The notes below the pieces were generated by a model. That model did no database searches. It was given only the letters and a program-made list of their open reading frames with translations, and was not told the origin of the DNA. From an uncultured Nitrospira sp. (GTDB lineage Bacteria; Nitrospirota; Nitrospiria; Nitrospirales; Nitrospiraceae), in NCBI GenBank assembly GCA_902500995.1, contig CABVSR010000002.1, positions 1 to 64,000 on the forward strand: a stretch of DNA of 64,000 bases, written 5' to 3'. A program made the position numbers and the translations under genes. Below, piece after piece: positions 8,684 through 17,094 of the stretch (the stretch's first letter is position 1; each line of letters begins with the position of its first letter).

Positions 8684-9576
8684 CGGCCCTCCGATGAACC
8701 GTCTGCACCACCGGCCTGGCGGTAATACAGCACCACCGCCGCCATGACGATCGCCATCAACACGAAGGAGACGGCCGACCCCAGCGGCCAGTCGCGCACC
8801 ACGAGATATTCGTGTTGAATCAAGTTGCCGATCATCATGCTGCGCGCGCCGCCCAATAGATCCGGGGTGATGAAGGAGCCGATCGACGGAATAAACACCA
8901 GGATGCAGCCGCCGACGATGCCCGGCATCGTGAGCGGCACCACCACTCGCGTCCACACCGCCCAGCGGGAGGCGTAGAGATCCCAGGCCGCTTCAACCAG
9001 GGCAGGATCCAATCGCTCCACCGCCACATAAAGCGGCAACACCATGAACGGGAGATAGCCGTACACCAGGCCGATGACCACCGCTGCCGGGGTATAGAGC
9101 AATTCCAGCGGCTCGCTGATCAATCCGAGTGCCAGCAGCAGATGATTGGCCAGGCCGTCCTGCCGCAAGATGATCATCCAAGCGTAGGTCCGCACGAGAA
9201 AGTTGGTCCAGAAGGGAAGCATGACCAGGAGCAGCCACAGTGGTTGCCAACGGGCCGGGCTGCGCGCAATGACATAGGCCAGAGGGAAACCCACAACAAA
9301 GCAGATGGCGGTCGTGAGCGTGGCGTACCACAGAGACTGGCCGAGGATTTTGCCGTAGAGCGGATGCAGCAGATCGAGATAGTTCGCCCAGGTGAACTCC
9401 CACAGGATGCCGCCATAGGTGCCGCGCGAGGCAAAGCTGATGGCCAACACCAACAGGAGGGGAACGAGAAAGAACAGGGTCATCCAGAGCAGGCCTGGGA
9501 GAGCCAACCAGAAGGGACGGCAGGAAGCTTGCGCCGCGGCGGATGCGCGAGAGGATTCCTCAGACGGCATGGTCAC
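8680..9576 (-). CDS. potB: Polyamine-type ABC transporter permease (PotB-like)
   Basis: A 298-residue inner-membrane permease. A short cytoplasmic N-terminus precedes the first helix (LALPGLLWMTLFFLVPLLLV), with about five more helices. The EAA loop (LVEAAWDLYASRWAVWTRVV) identifies the contact to the ATPase, and IPSIGSFITPDLLGG is a conserved PotB/PotH segment. GTG 9576 overlaps the PotA stop codon; an in-frame ATG lies at 9570. It partners the PotC-like subunit encoded next, with coupled translation throughout the operon. Confidence 0.87.
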   Translation of the reverse strand: MTMPSEESSRASAAAQASCRPFWLALPGLLWMTLFFLVPLLLVLAISFASRGTYGGILWEFTWANYLDLLHPLYGKILGQSLWYATLTTAICFVVGFPLAYVIARSPARWQPLWLLLVMLPFWTNFLVRTYAWMIILRQDGLANHLLLALGLISEPLELLYTPAAVVIGLVYGYLPFMVLPLYVAVERLDPALVEAAWDLYASRWAVWTRVVVPLTMPGIVGGCILVFIPSIGSFITPDLLGGARSMMIGNLIQHEYLVVRDWPLGSAVSFVLMAIVMAAVVLYYRQAGGADGSSEGR

Positions 9577-10709
9577 TCAACAAACACTCGCCCGGCATCC
9601 AGAGCCCAATGGAGAAAGACAGGATCGCCCGGCGCAAACGTTGAGGACCTTGCTCCGGTGGCCCTGGCTTCCCAGCGGCTCTCGCGGCCTACGCGAATCA
9701 GATATTTCGTCTCGCTGCCTGCAAAGAACACCTTCTCGACGACACCGGGCAGCACCGGATCTTCCGTGATCGGCCGGTCGCGCGAGATGCGAAGGTGTTC
9801 CGGCCGGAGCGACCAGGTGGCGGGACGACCCACTGACCCGTCGAGATGGAACGGCACAGGAAATCCCGGCAGCTCGCTATCGGCCGGCTGAAAGAAGTAC
9901 GCATCTCCCTCGGCATCAGCCAATCGCCCCGGTAATTCATTCGACACCCCCAGGAATCGCGACACAAACAGCGTGCGCGGGTTCTCATACACTTCGCGGG
10001 GCGTGCCCACTTGCCACATCCGCCCCTGATGCATGACGGCGATGCGATCGGACATCATCATCGCCTCTTCCTGATGATGGGTGACGCAGACACAGGTCAG
10101 CCCGGCCTGCTCCTGAATCGACTTCAATTCGACCTGCATCGCCTGCCGTAATTGTTGATCGAGCGCTGCCAGCGGTTCATCGAGCAACACCACCGCCGGT
10201 TTGTTGACCAGCGCACGGGCCAAGGCCACGCGCTGCTGCTCGCCGCCGGACAATTGAGCCGGCTTTCGCGCCTCCTTGCCGGTCAGCTTGACCATCGCCA
10301 GGACCTGCCGGACCTGTTCATCGATGAGCGCGGCAGCCACCCGCCGCATTTTGAGGCCGAAGGCGACATTCTCACACACCGTCAAATGGGGAAACAGCGC
10401 GTAGGATTGAAATACCAGGTTGACGGGACGGCGGTTGGGCGGCACACCGAGCATCGAGCATCCGTCGATCAGCACGTCGCCATCGTCCGGCTCTTCGAAG
10501 CCGGCGAGGATGCGCAAGACCGACGTTTTTCCGGCGCCGCTCGGCCCAAGGATGGAAAAAAACTCACCTCGCCGCACCTGAAAGCTGACGTGATCCACGG
10601 CCGCGACGGAGCCGTGGCGCCGCACGATGGCGCGAATGTCGAGCGTGGGAGATGTTGCCGGATGGGAATCGCCGGACGCAATGACAGGAGAGGTGGAAAA
10701 GGTGGCCAT
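9573..10709 (-). CDS. potA: Polyamine-type ABC transporter ATPase (PotA-like)
   Basis: The ATP-hydrolysing subunit of the importer, about 378 residues. Walker A is GPSGAGKT, the Q-loop VFQSYALFPHLTVCENV, the signature LSGGEQQRVALARAL, Walker B VVLLDEPLAALD, and the switch His lies in CVCVTHHQEEAM. A C-terminal TOBE domain (about 280-370) is present, as in PotA and other CUT1-like ATPases, and may be regulatory. I place the start at ATG 10709. An in-frame TTG at 10751 overlaps the stop codon of the upstream coiled-coil gene and would add 14 residues. Neither start has a well-spaced ribosome binding site. Confidence 0.87.
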   Translation of the reverse strand: MATFSTSPVIASGDSHPATSPTLDIRAIVRRHGSVAAVDHVSFQVRRGEFFSILGPSGAGKTSVLRILAGFEEPDDGDVLIDGCSMLGVPPNRRPVNLVFQSYALFPHLTVCENVAFGLKMRRVAAALIDEQVRQVLAMVKLTGKEARKPAQLSGGEQQRVALARALVNKPAVVLLDEPLAALDQQLRQAMQVELKSIQEQAGLTCVCVTHHQEEAMMMSDRIAVMHQGRMWQVGTPREVYENPRTLFVSRFLGVSNELPGRLADAEGDAYFFQPADSELPGFPVPFHLDGSVGRPATWSLRPEHLRISRDRPITEDPVLPGVVEKVFFAGSETKYLIRVGRESRWEARATGARSSTFAPGDPVFLHWALDAGRVFVE

Positions 10710-10747
10710 CGAGGGCTGGGTCAGACCGCCGCGTCGACGGTCACGGC

Positions 10748-11026
10748 TCAATGCTCCAAATCGACTTTGGAACTGACGTCGCGCAGATGCTTCCGCACGC
10801 GCACGCGATGTTCATGTTTCCGCAGCAGCTCGCGGCGGATGACGTCGCGATCTTCCGCCACGATGCGCACGAGCCGGTCGTTATCCTCGGCGTGATTCCG
10901 CACCAGTTCGGACAAGCGCTGCACCTGGCGCTCCAGTCGCTCCAGCCGCCAGACCATTTCCATCATGGGATTGGCCGGCTCGATCACCGGCTTGATGACC
11001 GCCGGACGGGCATTCTGCTTCTTCAT
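10748..11026 (-). CDS. Small coiled-coil protein of unknown function
   Basis: A 92-residue, highly charged, soluble protein with no signal peptide. Residues about 22-85 form a continuous amphipathic helix with heptad-like spacing (MVWRLERLERQVQRLSELVR), so a dimeric coiled coil is likely. AAGGAGCGGAC precedes ATG 11026, a strong ribosome binding site. Its stop codon lies just before the PotA-like gene, so it may be the first gene of the polyamine transporter operon, or merely adjacent. I do not recognise a family. Confidence 0.6.
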   Translation of the reverse strand: MKKQNARPAVIKPVIEPANPMMEMVWRLERLERQVQRLSELVRNHAEDNDRLVRIVAEDRDVIRRELLRKHEHRVRVRKHLRDVSSKVDLEH

Positions 11027-11160
11027 GTCCGCTCCTTCTCTTCAGCCCGACTTGCTGTCGGGATCACGCGTTGAATCGTAGTATCATCCGAGTCGGAGTT
11101 GAAGTCAATCATTCTGCATCCTTTCTATTCACCTGTCGTCCTGCTACAATCGGCGCATCT

Positions 11161-12399
11161 ATGGCGAAGATCTTCACGATGGTGCTGGCCGGCGGAAAAG
11201 GCGAACGCCTGTATCCCCTCACCGACCAGCGCGCCAAACCGGCGGTCCCGTTCGGCGGGAAATATCGCATCATCGATTTCACCTTGAGCAACTGCCTGAA
11301 CTCCGGGCTCCGGCAGATTGCCGTGCTCATTCAATACAAGTCGCATTCCCTCGACCGCCATATCCGGACGGGATGGAACATCCTCAATCCCGAGCTCGGC
11401 GAATACATCGTGTCGGTGCCGCCGCAGCAGCGCATCAGCGAGGAATGGTATCGAGGCACCGCCGATGCGGTGTTCCAAAATCTCTTCCTGCTGGATAACG
11501 ACCATCCCGAATTCCTGCTCGTCTTGGCCGGCGATCACATCTACAAGATGAATTACGCCGACATGTACAACCTCATGATCGAAAAGCAGGCCGATGCGAT
11601 CGTCGGCGCGATTGAAACGCCGCTGGCGGATGCCCACCGGTTCGGTGTGATCGCGGTGGATGAAGACCGGCGTATTTTGAGCTTCGACGAAAAGCCCGAG
11701 AAGCCGATGCACATTCCCGGAGATCCGGCCCAGGCGTTCGTCTCCATGGGCATCTATCTCTTCCGGACCGATGTCGTGCGCGAACAATTGATCCGCGATG
11801 CCAAGGAAGGCACCAAACACGATTTCGGCAAGAACATCATTCCGCGCATGATCAAGGAATGCCGGGTCTATGCCTTCAAATTCCAGGACGAAAACAAGAA
11901 GGCCGTGAAGTACTGGCGAGACATCGGCACCCTCGACGCCTATTGGGAAGCCAACATGGATCTCGTGTCGGTCGATCCGCAGTTCAATCTCTACGACCAG
12001 CATTGGCCGATCCGCACCTACCAGGGACAATTTCCTCCCGCCAAGTTCGTCTTCGCGCAGGATTTTCAGGGCGGGCGCATGGGAGTCGCCTTGGATTCGA
12101 TCGTCTGCGGCGGCTGCATCATCTCCGGCGGGCGCGTACAAAACTCCGTGCTGTCGCCGCACGTGCGCGTGCACGATCATGCCGACGTACGCGAATCCGT
12201 CGTGATGGAAAACGTCGTCATCGGCGAACAGGCCCGCATCCGGCGCGCGATCATCGACAAGGACGTCGTGATCCCGCCGAAAACCGTGATCGGCTTCGAC
12301 CCGGCGGCGGATCGTCAACGGTTCAAAGTCACCGATTCCGGATTGGTGGTCATCTCAAAGGGAATGAAATTGCATGCCGCCGTCGATCCATCCGGTTGA
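11161..12399 (+). CDS. glgC: Glucose-1-phosphate adenylyltransferase
   Basis: A 412-residue ADP-glucose pyrophosphorylase, the committed step of bacterial glycogen synthesis (ATP + glucose 1-phosphate to ADP-glucose + PPi). The N-terminal nucleotidyltransferase signature is MVLAGGKGERLYPLTDQRAK, with FGGKYRIIDFTLSNCLNSG next; WYRGTADAV and the catalytic Asp region VLAGDHIYKMNY follow, then the beta-helix domain (about 300-400). ATG 11161 matches the family start; upstream in-frame codons are ignored. No ribosome binding site is seen; a TACAAT hexamer at 11145-11150 lies only ten bases before the ATG. The 3' end overlaps the next gene by 26 bases. Glycogen debranching enzyme is encoded elsewhere in the window. 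Confidence 0.93.
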   Translation: MAKIFTMVLAGGKGERLYPLTDQRAKPAVPFGGKYRIIDFTLSNCLNSGLRQIAVLIQYKSHSLDRHIRTGWNILNPELGEYIVSVPPQQRISEEWYRGTADAVFQNLFLLDNDHPEFLLVLAGDHIYKMNYADMYNLMIEKQADAIVGAIETPLADAHRFGVIAVDEDRRILSFDEKPEKPMHIPGDPAQAFVSMGIYLFRTDVVREQLIRDAKEGTKHDFGKNIIPRMIKECRVYAFKFQDENKKAVKYWRDIGTLDAYWEANMDLVSVDPQFNLYDQHWPIRTYQGQFPPAKFVFAQDFQGGRMGVALDSIVCGGCIISGGRVQNSVLSPHVRVHDHADVRESVVMENVVIGEQARIRRAIIDKDVVIPPKTVIGFDPAADRQRFKVTDSGLVVISKGMKLHAAVDPSG

Positions 12400-14236
12400 T
12401 CTGGTCGCGACCCTCCGCCAACGACACCTCACTCCTGCGATCATCTTTCTGACCTCGAGACGGGCCTGCGACGAAGCGATGCAATCCTTCGAGCGCAGCC
12501 AGGTCACTCTGCCGACGGCGCAACGCGAGCAGATCGCGCGGGTGCTGGCGCAAGTCACCGAGCAGTTTCCCAGCATTGCGGAACACCCGCTGATGGAGAC
12601 GGTCCAACGCATCGGGGTCGCCGCGCACCATGCCGGGCACCTCCCGTCCTGGAAAATCGCCGTCGAAGAATTGATGCGCACCGGATCGTTGGACGCCGTG
12701 TTTGCCACGACCACACTGGCGGCCGGCGTGGACTTTCCCGCTCGCACGGTGGTGGTCACGCAGTCCAGCATCCGGAAGGCGCGCGATTTCACCGATCTCA
12801 CCGCGAGCGAAATTCAACAGTTGGCCGGCCGCGCCGGTCGCCGCGGCAAAGACCTGGTCGGGTTCGCGGTCATCACCCCGTCTCCCTATATCGACCTCAC
12901 GGTGTTGACCAAAGGCCTCACGGGCCAACCGGAGCCGATCCACAGCCAATTCGTGATTACGTATCCGATGGTCTTGAACCTGCTCAAGGCGCACCCGCGC
13001 GAACAGATTCAATCCATCCTGGCCAAAAGCTTCGCCCAGTTCCAATTGAACCAGCGGACGGCGGTGCTCGAAACCAAACTCGACAGCCTGCGCGCCGAGA
13101 TGGAGCCGTTCGGACCGCGCGTCTGCTCCGACTGGATCACACAGTGGCAGGTCTTCGAACAGGCCCGCAAACGAAAAAAACCCCGCAGCCCCTTCACCCG
13201 GCAGGAATCGCCCGATGTCGCCGCGCGCCTGCACTTCCTGACGCCCGGACGAGTCGTGGGTGTCACCCGTGGACGCGGCATCATCCTGCGCCAGTACCGC
13301 AGCAAGGGCCAACATGCGCCCATGGTCACCCTCCTGCGGGAAGGCGGATCCTTGAACGAATGTCCGGCCTCGATCGTGACCCAGGTCTTCGATCGCACGT
13401 TCGACTGCGAAGAAACCTCCTCCTACCCTTGGTGCACACCGGAGACGGTGGATCAACTGACGCATCACCTGGCAGAACTTCCGCCACGGTTGCCGATCCT
13501 GCCGATTCTCACGCATCAGCACGAGGATGCCCCGATCGACAGTTCCATCGTTCAAACCTTGGGCGACTTTGCCTGCCCGACCTGCCCGTCGCGCCAGGCC
13601 TGCCAGCGCGATTTTCCGCGCGCCTCGCGCGTGCGCCAGGAGATCCAACGCCATATCAAATCGATTCAAGCCCTCCAGACCAGTTTGTGGCACCGGTTTC
13701 AGGAACGGATCGACGTCCTGGAACGCTTCGGCTACCTCAACGCCAACGCGCAACTCACCGCCGACGGCGAATGGGCGCGGCTGATCCGTATCGATCACTC
13801 GCTGCTCATCACCGAACTGATCCGGGCGGAAGCCTTCGGCGCAATCGATCCGCCGCTATTGGCCGCCGTCATGGCCAGCATCGCGCACGACGACGATCGC
13901 CCCGGCTCATTTCCGCGCGGGAGCGCCGGCCTCGTCACACTGCTGTTCCAAGTGCGAAAGCTGGCGGAGAGTCTGGCGCCTCACGAAGCGCCGCCGATGT
14001 TGCGGGCCGACGTCGCGGCGCTCACCGAACGCTGGGTTGCGGACCAGACGCTGACCTGGATCGGCCTGGCCCGTCTGACGACCATGGCGGAAGGCGACAT
14101 GTTCCGGCTCTTCGCGCGCACGATCGAATTCTTGTCTCAGTTGAAGACGCTGAAGGCCACCCATCCCTCGCTGGCGGAATCGGCCGAGAAGGCCATCGCC
14201 GCAATGCGCCGGGGCGTGCTGGAGGAACTGCCGTGA
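12374..14236 (+). CDS. Ski2-like helicase, C-terminal half only
   Basis: A 620-residue protein that begins at the second RecA-like domain of a Ski2/Mtr4-type superfamily 2 helicase. Motif IV (PAIIFLTSRRACDEAM), motif V (ATTTLAAGVDFPARTVV) and motif VI (QQLAGRAGRRGKDLVGFAV) are intact, followed by a winged-helix/arch-like region, a Cys cluster (CPTCPSRQAC) and a helical C-terminus resembling the DSHCT domain. There is no Walker A or DExH box: these are in the next gene, at 14352. The ATG lies within the glgC 3' end and an in-frame TGA lies nine bases before it, so the frame opens abruptly. Alone it cannot hydrolyse ATP; it may assemble with the other half, or both may be remnants. Confidence 0.8.
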   Translation: MPPSIHPVDLVATLRQRHLTPAIIFLTSRRACDEAMQSFERSQVTLPTAQREQIARVLAQVTEQFPSIAEHPLMETVQRIGVAAHHAGHLPSWKIAVEELMRTGSLDAVFATTTLAAGVDFPARTVVVTQSSIRKARDFTDLTASEIQQLAGRAGRRGKDLVGFAVITPSPYIDLTVLTKGLTGQPEPIHSQFVITYPMVLNLLKAHPREQIQSILAKSFAQFQLNQRTAVLETKLDSLRAEMEPFGPRVCSDWITQWQVFEQARKRKKPRSPFTRQESPDVAARLHFLTPGRVVGVTRGRGIILRQYRSKGQHAPMVTLLREGGSLNECPASIVTQVFDRTFDCEETSSYPWCTPETVDQLTHHLAELPPRLPILPILTHQHEDAPIDSSIVQTLGDFACPTCPSRQACQRDFPRASRVRQEIQRHIKSIQALQTSLWHRFQERIDVLERFGYLNANAQLTADGEWARLIRIDHSLLITELIRAEAFGAIDPPLLAAVMASIAHDDDRPGSFPRGSAGLVTLLFQVRKLAESLAPHEAPPMLRADVAALTERWVADQTLTWIGLARLTTMAEGDMFRLFARTIEFLSQLKTLKATHPSLAESAEKAIAAMRRGVLEELP

Positions 14237-14345
14237 GTGCGTCGTTCGTCTTTCGTCGTTCGTCTCTCGTCGGTCGTTTCACGCTTCACGCTTCACGAGA
14301 GACGCTTCACGATTCCCGTTTCACGTTTTACCTTTCACGCTTCGA
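14237..14345 (+). repeat. CGTCGTTCGTC / TTCACGCTTCACG repeat array, left copy
   Basis: The gap between the two helicase halves is filled by short iterated words: CGTTCGTCTCTCGTC-like units followed by TTCACGCTTCACGAGAGACG-like units. The array after the second half (15420-15535) is made of the reverse complements in reverse order, so the N-terminal half gene sits between inverted copies. A third, partial copy lies near 47085-47165. Confidence 0.75.
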
Positions 14346-14351
14346 GGCTCT

Positions 14352-15422
14352 ATGACCACCAATGAACTCGAGCACCTCCTGATGCAACAGCCGGTCTCCC
14401 TGCTCCACCGCCTGGCTCGAGGGCGGATCAGCCGGCATTTCCGCTCGGGGAAACGGAAGTTGGTCGACTTGCTCCTTCAAGCCTCCGCTGAAAACCGCCC
14501 CGGACTGGAATCCGACCTGCAGGCCCTGATTGAACAGCAGGCACAACGACCGCAACCGCAGCCTGCGGTACAGAAGGCAAGACCTGCCCCGGCCGGTTCC
14601 CGGCAGGCCGCTCCGGCCCCATCGCGCCATCACAGGCATGAGGAGCATGGCCATCACGAGCCGCCGGTTTCACTGCACGAATGGCTGTCAGGAATCGGTG
14701 TGCCGCCGCCGCAACCGTTTGTTCCGGATGCCTGGCAGGTGGACGCGCTGGCCAAACTCGCGGAGACCGATGTGGTCGTCAGCGTGCCGACAGGGAGCGG
14801 TAAGACCTATGTGGCGATCGAGGCGACCGCTCGCGCCATGCGCGAAAATCGAACCGTCATTTACACGTCGCCGCTGAAAGCGCTCTCCAACACGAAATTC
14901 ACCGAGTTCTCGCGCGTGTTCGGACCCGGGCAGGTGGGCATTCTGACCGGCGACCGCCGCGAGCATGCCCAAGCCCCGTTGCTGATCATGACGACGGAAA
15001 TCTTGCGCAATCTGCTGTATGACGCAGCCGGCGGTGAGATCGATGTGCGGTTGGACACCTTGGGGCTGGTGATTATGGATGAGTCCCAGTATCTGGCGGA
15101 TCCGGAGCGCGGGGTCGTCTGGGAAGAAACATTGATCTTCTGCCCTTCGCAGGCCCGCCTGCTGCTATTGTCGGCCTCCATCGGCAATCCGCAGGACATT
15201 GCAGACTGGTTGACGGCCATTCGCCCGACCCCCTGCTCCCTGATCCGCCACACCAAACGCTCGGTCCCGCTGAGGGCCGGTTATCTGCATCCGAACGAAA
15301 AGCTCACGCCGCTCTTTCGAACCGCCGGCATTCCCTACGGTCAGCCTCATCTGCTGCACCCGGAAGCCAAACGGCTCTTCATGGAATATGAGGAAGAGAC
15401 CGGGCAGGCACGATCACGGTGA
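14352..15422 (+). CDS. Ski2-like helicase, N-terminal ATPase half only
   Basis: A 356-residue protein carrying the first RecA-like domain of the same helicase family as the upstream gene. A helical N-terminus and a Pro/His-rich linker (about 65-105) precede the Q-motif region, motif I (VPTGSGKTYVAIEA), Ia (TSPLKALSNTKF), Ib (ILTGDRR and MTTEILRNLLYD), motif II (VIMDESQYLADPERG) and motif III (LLLSASIGNP). The frame ends in TGA at the first bases of the repeat array, just where the second RecA domain would begin. The second domain is encoded upstream, at 12374, so the order is reversed. Whether the halves act together is inference. Base composition matches the neighbours. Confidence 0.8.
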   Translation: MTTNELEHLLMQQPVSLLHRLARGRISRHFRSGKRKLVDLLLQASAENRPGLESDLQALIEQQAQRPQPQPAVQKARPAPAGSRQAAPAPSRHHRHEEHGHHEPPVSLHEWLSGIGVPPPQPFVPDAWQVDALAKLAETDVVVSVPTGSGKTYVAIEATARAMRENRTVIYTSPLKALSNTKFTEFSRVFGPGQVGILTGDRREHAQAPLLIMTTEILRNLLYDAAGGEIDVRLDTLGLVIMDESQYLADPERGVVWEETLIFCPSQARLLLLSASIGNPQDIADWLTAIRPTPCSLIRHTKRSVPLRAGYLHPNEKLTPLFRTAGIPYGQPHLLHPEAKRLFMEYEEETGQARSR

Positions 15423-15535
15423 AACGTGAAGCGTCTCTCGGGAAGCGTGAAGCGTTTTCCGTGAAGCGTCTCTCGGGAAGCGTGAAGCGTAAGACGAACG
15501 ACGAGAGACGAACGACGAGAGACGAGAGACGAACG
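15420..15535 (-). repeat. GTGAAGCGTGAAGCG / GACGAACGACG repeat array, right copy
   Basis: Iterated GTGAAGCGTCTCTCGGGAAGC-like units, then GACGAACGACGAGAGAC-like units. The array is an imperfect reverse complement of the one at 14237-14345 and supplies the stop codon of the helicase N-terminal half. It separates that gene from a barrel protein on the other strand. Confidence 0.75.
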
Positions 15536-15548
15536 CTGCCGCCGCTGG

Positions 15549-16580
15549 CTAGAAGGTATAGCTGAGCCCGACTGTGGGTCCGTGCCGCAGGGTTTGGAAC
15601 TCCGTCAAGGGCGCCGTCGCCACAGACCCATCTGCGCCATAGAGTTTCCACTGATCGTTGACGACCACGCGATTCCACCAGATGCGATACCCTCCGGTGA
15701 GGTACAGCCGTTCCCAGAGTCTCACGCGCAGATTAAAATCCGACGTGGTGCCGATGCCGAGACCGGTCATTCGAAAACTGGGGTCTTGCGCGAGATCGGC
15801 ACGGAGGTGATGCACGTCCTCATTGTTCAAATAGGACACCAGCAGCGCCACCTTCGCTTCGAGGCTCACGCGCGGATCAAGCTTATATTCCACCTCCCCG
15901 CCGACACGCCCCGACAACCAGGTCATGGTATTCGAAATCACGGACTGATTGCGGAATCCGACTGTGCCGGCCGGAGAACATCGGAATTCCGAGCTGGGCG
16001 AGGAAGCCGTCGTGCATTCCGCTTGAGTCACCCCGGTAGACACGTGCCGCTCCCGCCAATACTGCAACCCCGCGAATAGGCCCACACTGCCCTTGTTCTC
16101 CTTAAAAGTATGTGCCGTGACGCCGAGATCGCCGTTGATGTACCAAAGGTTGTCACCGCCGATGTCGCTGTAGGTCCGCGAGAACCGGTGCTCCCCGCTG
16201 GCGGTGGCGCCTTGGGCCGCGGCTCCCTGCGCGCTTAAGAAGTCGTCATCCGTGAGACGGCCTCCGCCGATGGCGCCGTAGCCGAAGGCGCCGCGGAAGA
16301 AGATCTTGCTCTTGAGCTGCACCCGGGCGGTGATCTCCGTTACATTCGTGCCGGTATCCTTATATTTCAACTTCGAACTGGGATTTCCCAGATTGGCGTC
16401 CAGGCCGGACGCATTGTGGCTCCATACCGTTTCCCCTTGGCTGAACCATTCCGAAATTTTGAAATCGACCTGCGCGATCGAGGAAGACGGCGCCACGGGA
16501 ACCTCACCCCAGGCCCAACCCGGCAGCGAACAGGCCAGACAGGCGGATACTGCGCAGAGCAAGCATCGCAACTGGTTCAT
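15549..16580 (-). CDS. Predicted outer-membrane beta-barrel protein
   Basis: A 343-residue exported protein. The signal peptide is MNQLRCLLCAVSACLACSLP followed by GWAWGE. The mature part alternates hydrophobic and polar residues and ends in GPTVGLSYTF, a terminal aromatic as in proteins assembled by the BAM complex. Paired strands such as RLYLTGGYRIWWNRVVV are typical of barrels. GGGAGC nine bases before ATG 16580 fixes the start; the frame continues to 16667 without support. Substrate or function is unknown; I recall similar sequences labelled Protochlamydia-type outer-membrane proteins. Confidence 0.7.
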   Translation of the reverse strand: MNQLRCLLCAVSACLACSLPGWAWGEVPVAPSSSIAQVDFKISEWFSQGETVWSHNASGLDANLGNPSSKLKYKDTGTNVTEITARVQLKSKIFFRGAFGYGAIGGGRLTDDDFLSAQGAAAQGATASGEHRFSRTYSDIGGDNLWYINGDLGVTAHTFKENKGSVGLFAGLQYWRERHVSTGVTQAECTTASSPSSEFRCSPAGTVGFRNQSVISNTMTWLSGRVGGEVEYKLDPRVSLEAKVALLVSYLNNEDVHHLRADLAQDPSFRMTGLGIGTTSDFNLRVRLWERLYLTGGYRIWWNRVVVNDQWKLYGADGSVATAPLTEFQTLRHGPTVGLSYTF

Positions 16581-17021
16581 AGGTGGTACGCTCCCTTTGC
16601 CGTCCGGGCCGACGACCTGTCCGCATGACCGCGAGACTACGTATCCAGGCCGGAACAGCGCGCCCACTGATACCGTACCTGCCGTGCATGGTCAACAACT
16701 TTCTCGGCCCGGGCCGATCTAGTGGCCTGCCCCTCCTGATGAGTCCATCCGTGGCTGACGGGAGGGCCTCGTCTTCCGCAAACGGGCGTGTCGATTTGGT
16801 ACAGCTGAGTGCCGCGGCCCTACAGGCGGAAAAAATTTCCTAGAGCATTTCTACGGGAAACGCTCCCCAGCAATTTACGTGAGGCACATGAAATTTTTGC
16901 TTGCCTATTCGCCTGTGTTCCGTTAGGGTCGGCTCTGAAAGAAATCCTGACGGGATTCTCACCGAACTCCGCTGAGCGATTCCCGACAATCAACTAAGAA
17001 GAACGCCGAAGCAATCTGTTG
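16581..17021. other. Long non-coding stretch between divergent genes
   Basis: No supportable gene is seen. The stretch holds a perfect 14-base palindrome TCGGCCCGGGCCGA at 16704-16717 and ends at the sigma-54 promoter that reads to the right. Promoters of the leftward barrel gene must also lie here, but no convincing hexamer pair was found. Confidence 0.5.
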
Positions 17022-17037
17022 TGGCACGCCTGTTGCT
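17022..17037 (+). promoter_or_regulatory. Sigma-54 (-24/-12) promoter
   Basis: TGGCACG, four bases, then TTGCT: a full match to the RpoN consensus TGGCACG-N4-TTGCW with the invariant GG and GC ten bases apart. Transcription would start near 17049, about 45 bases before ATG 17095. Such promoters need an AAA+ activator bound upstream. Confidence 0.8.
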
Positions 17038-17094
17038 CACGAACGATTGTTTCCTTTTTTCATTTCAGGACGATCACCTAAGGGAGAATTGGCT

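Noticed and set aside
8684-8956. Extended N-terminus of the PotC-like permease
   Set aside because: It would be a frame-shifted reading of the PotB 3' end; GTG 8683 has a good ribosome binding site and a coupling overlap.
12350-13798. 482-codon open frame antisense to the helicase C-terminal half
   Set aside because: No domain and typical complement-strand composition; motifs V and VI are on the plus strand.
14237-15535. Repeat arrays as a CRISPR or tandem-repeat locus
   Set aside because: Units are short, overlapping and without unique spacers of constant length, and no cas genes are nearby.
16720-16745. TCTAGTGG near 16718 as another island promoter
   Set aside because: No left half-site, no -10-like hexamer at 21-24 bases and no gene start at a fitting distance.
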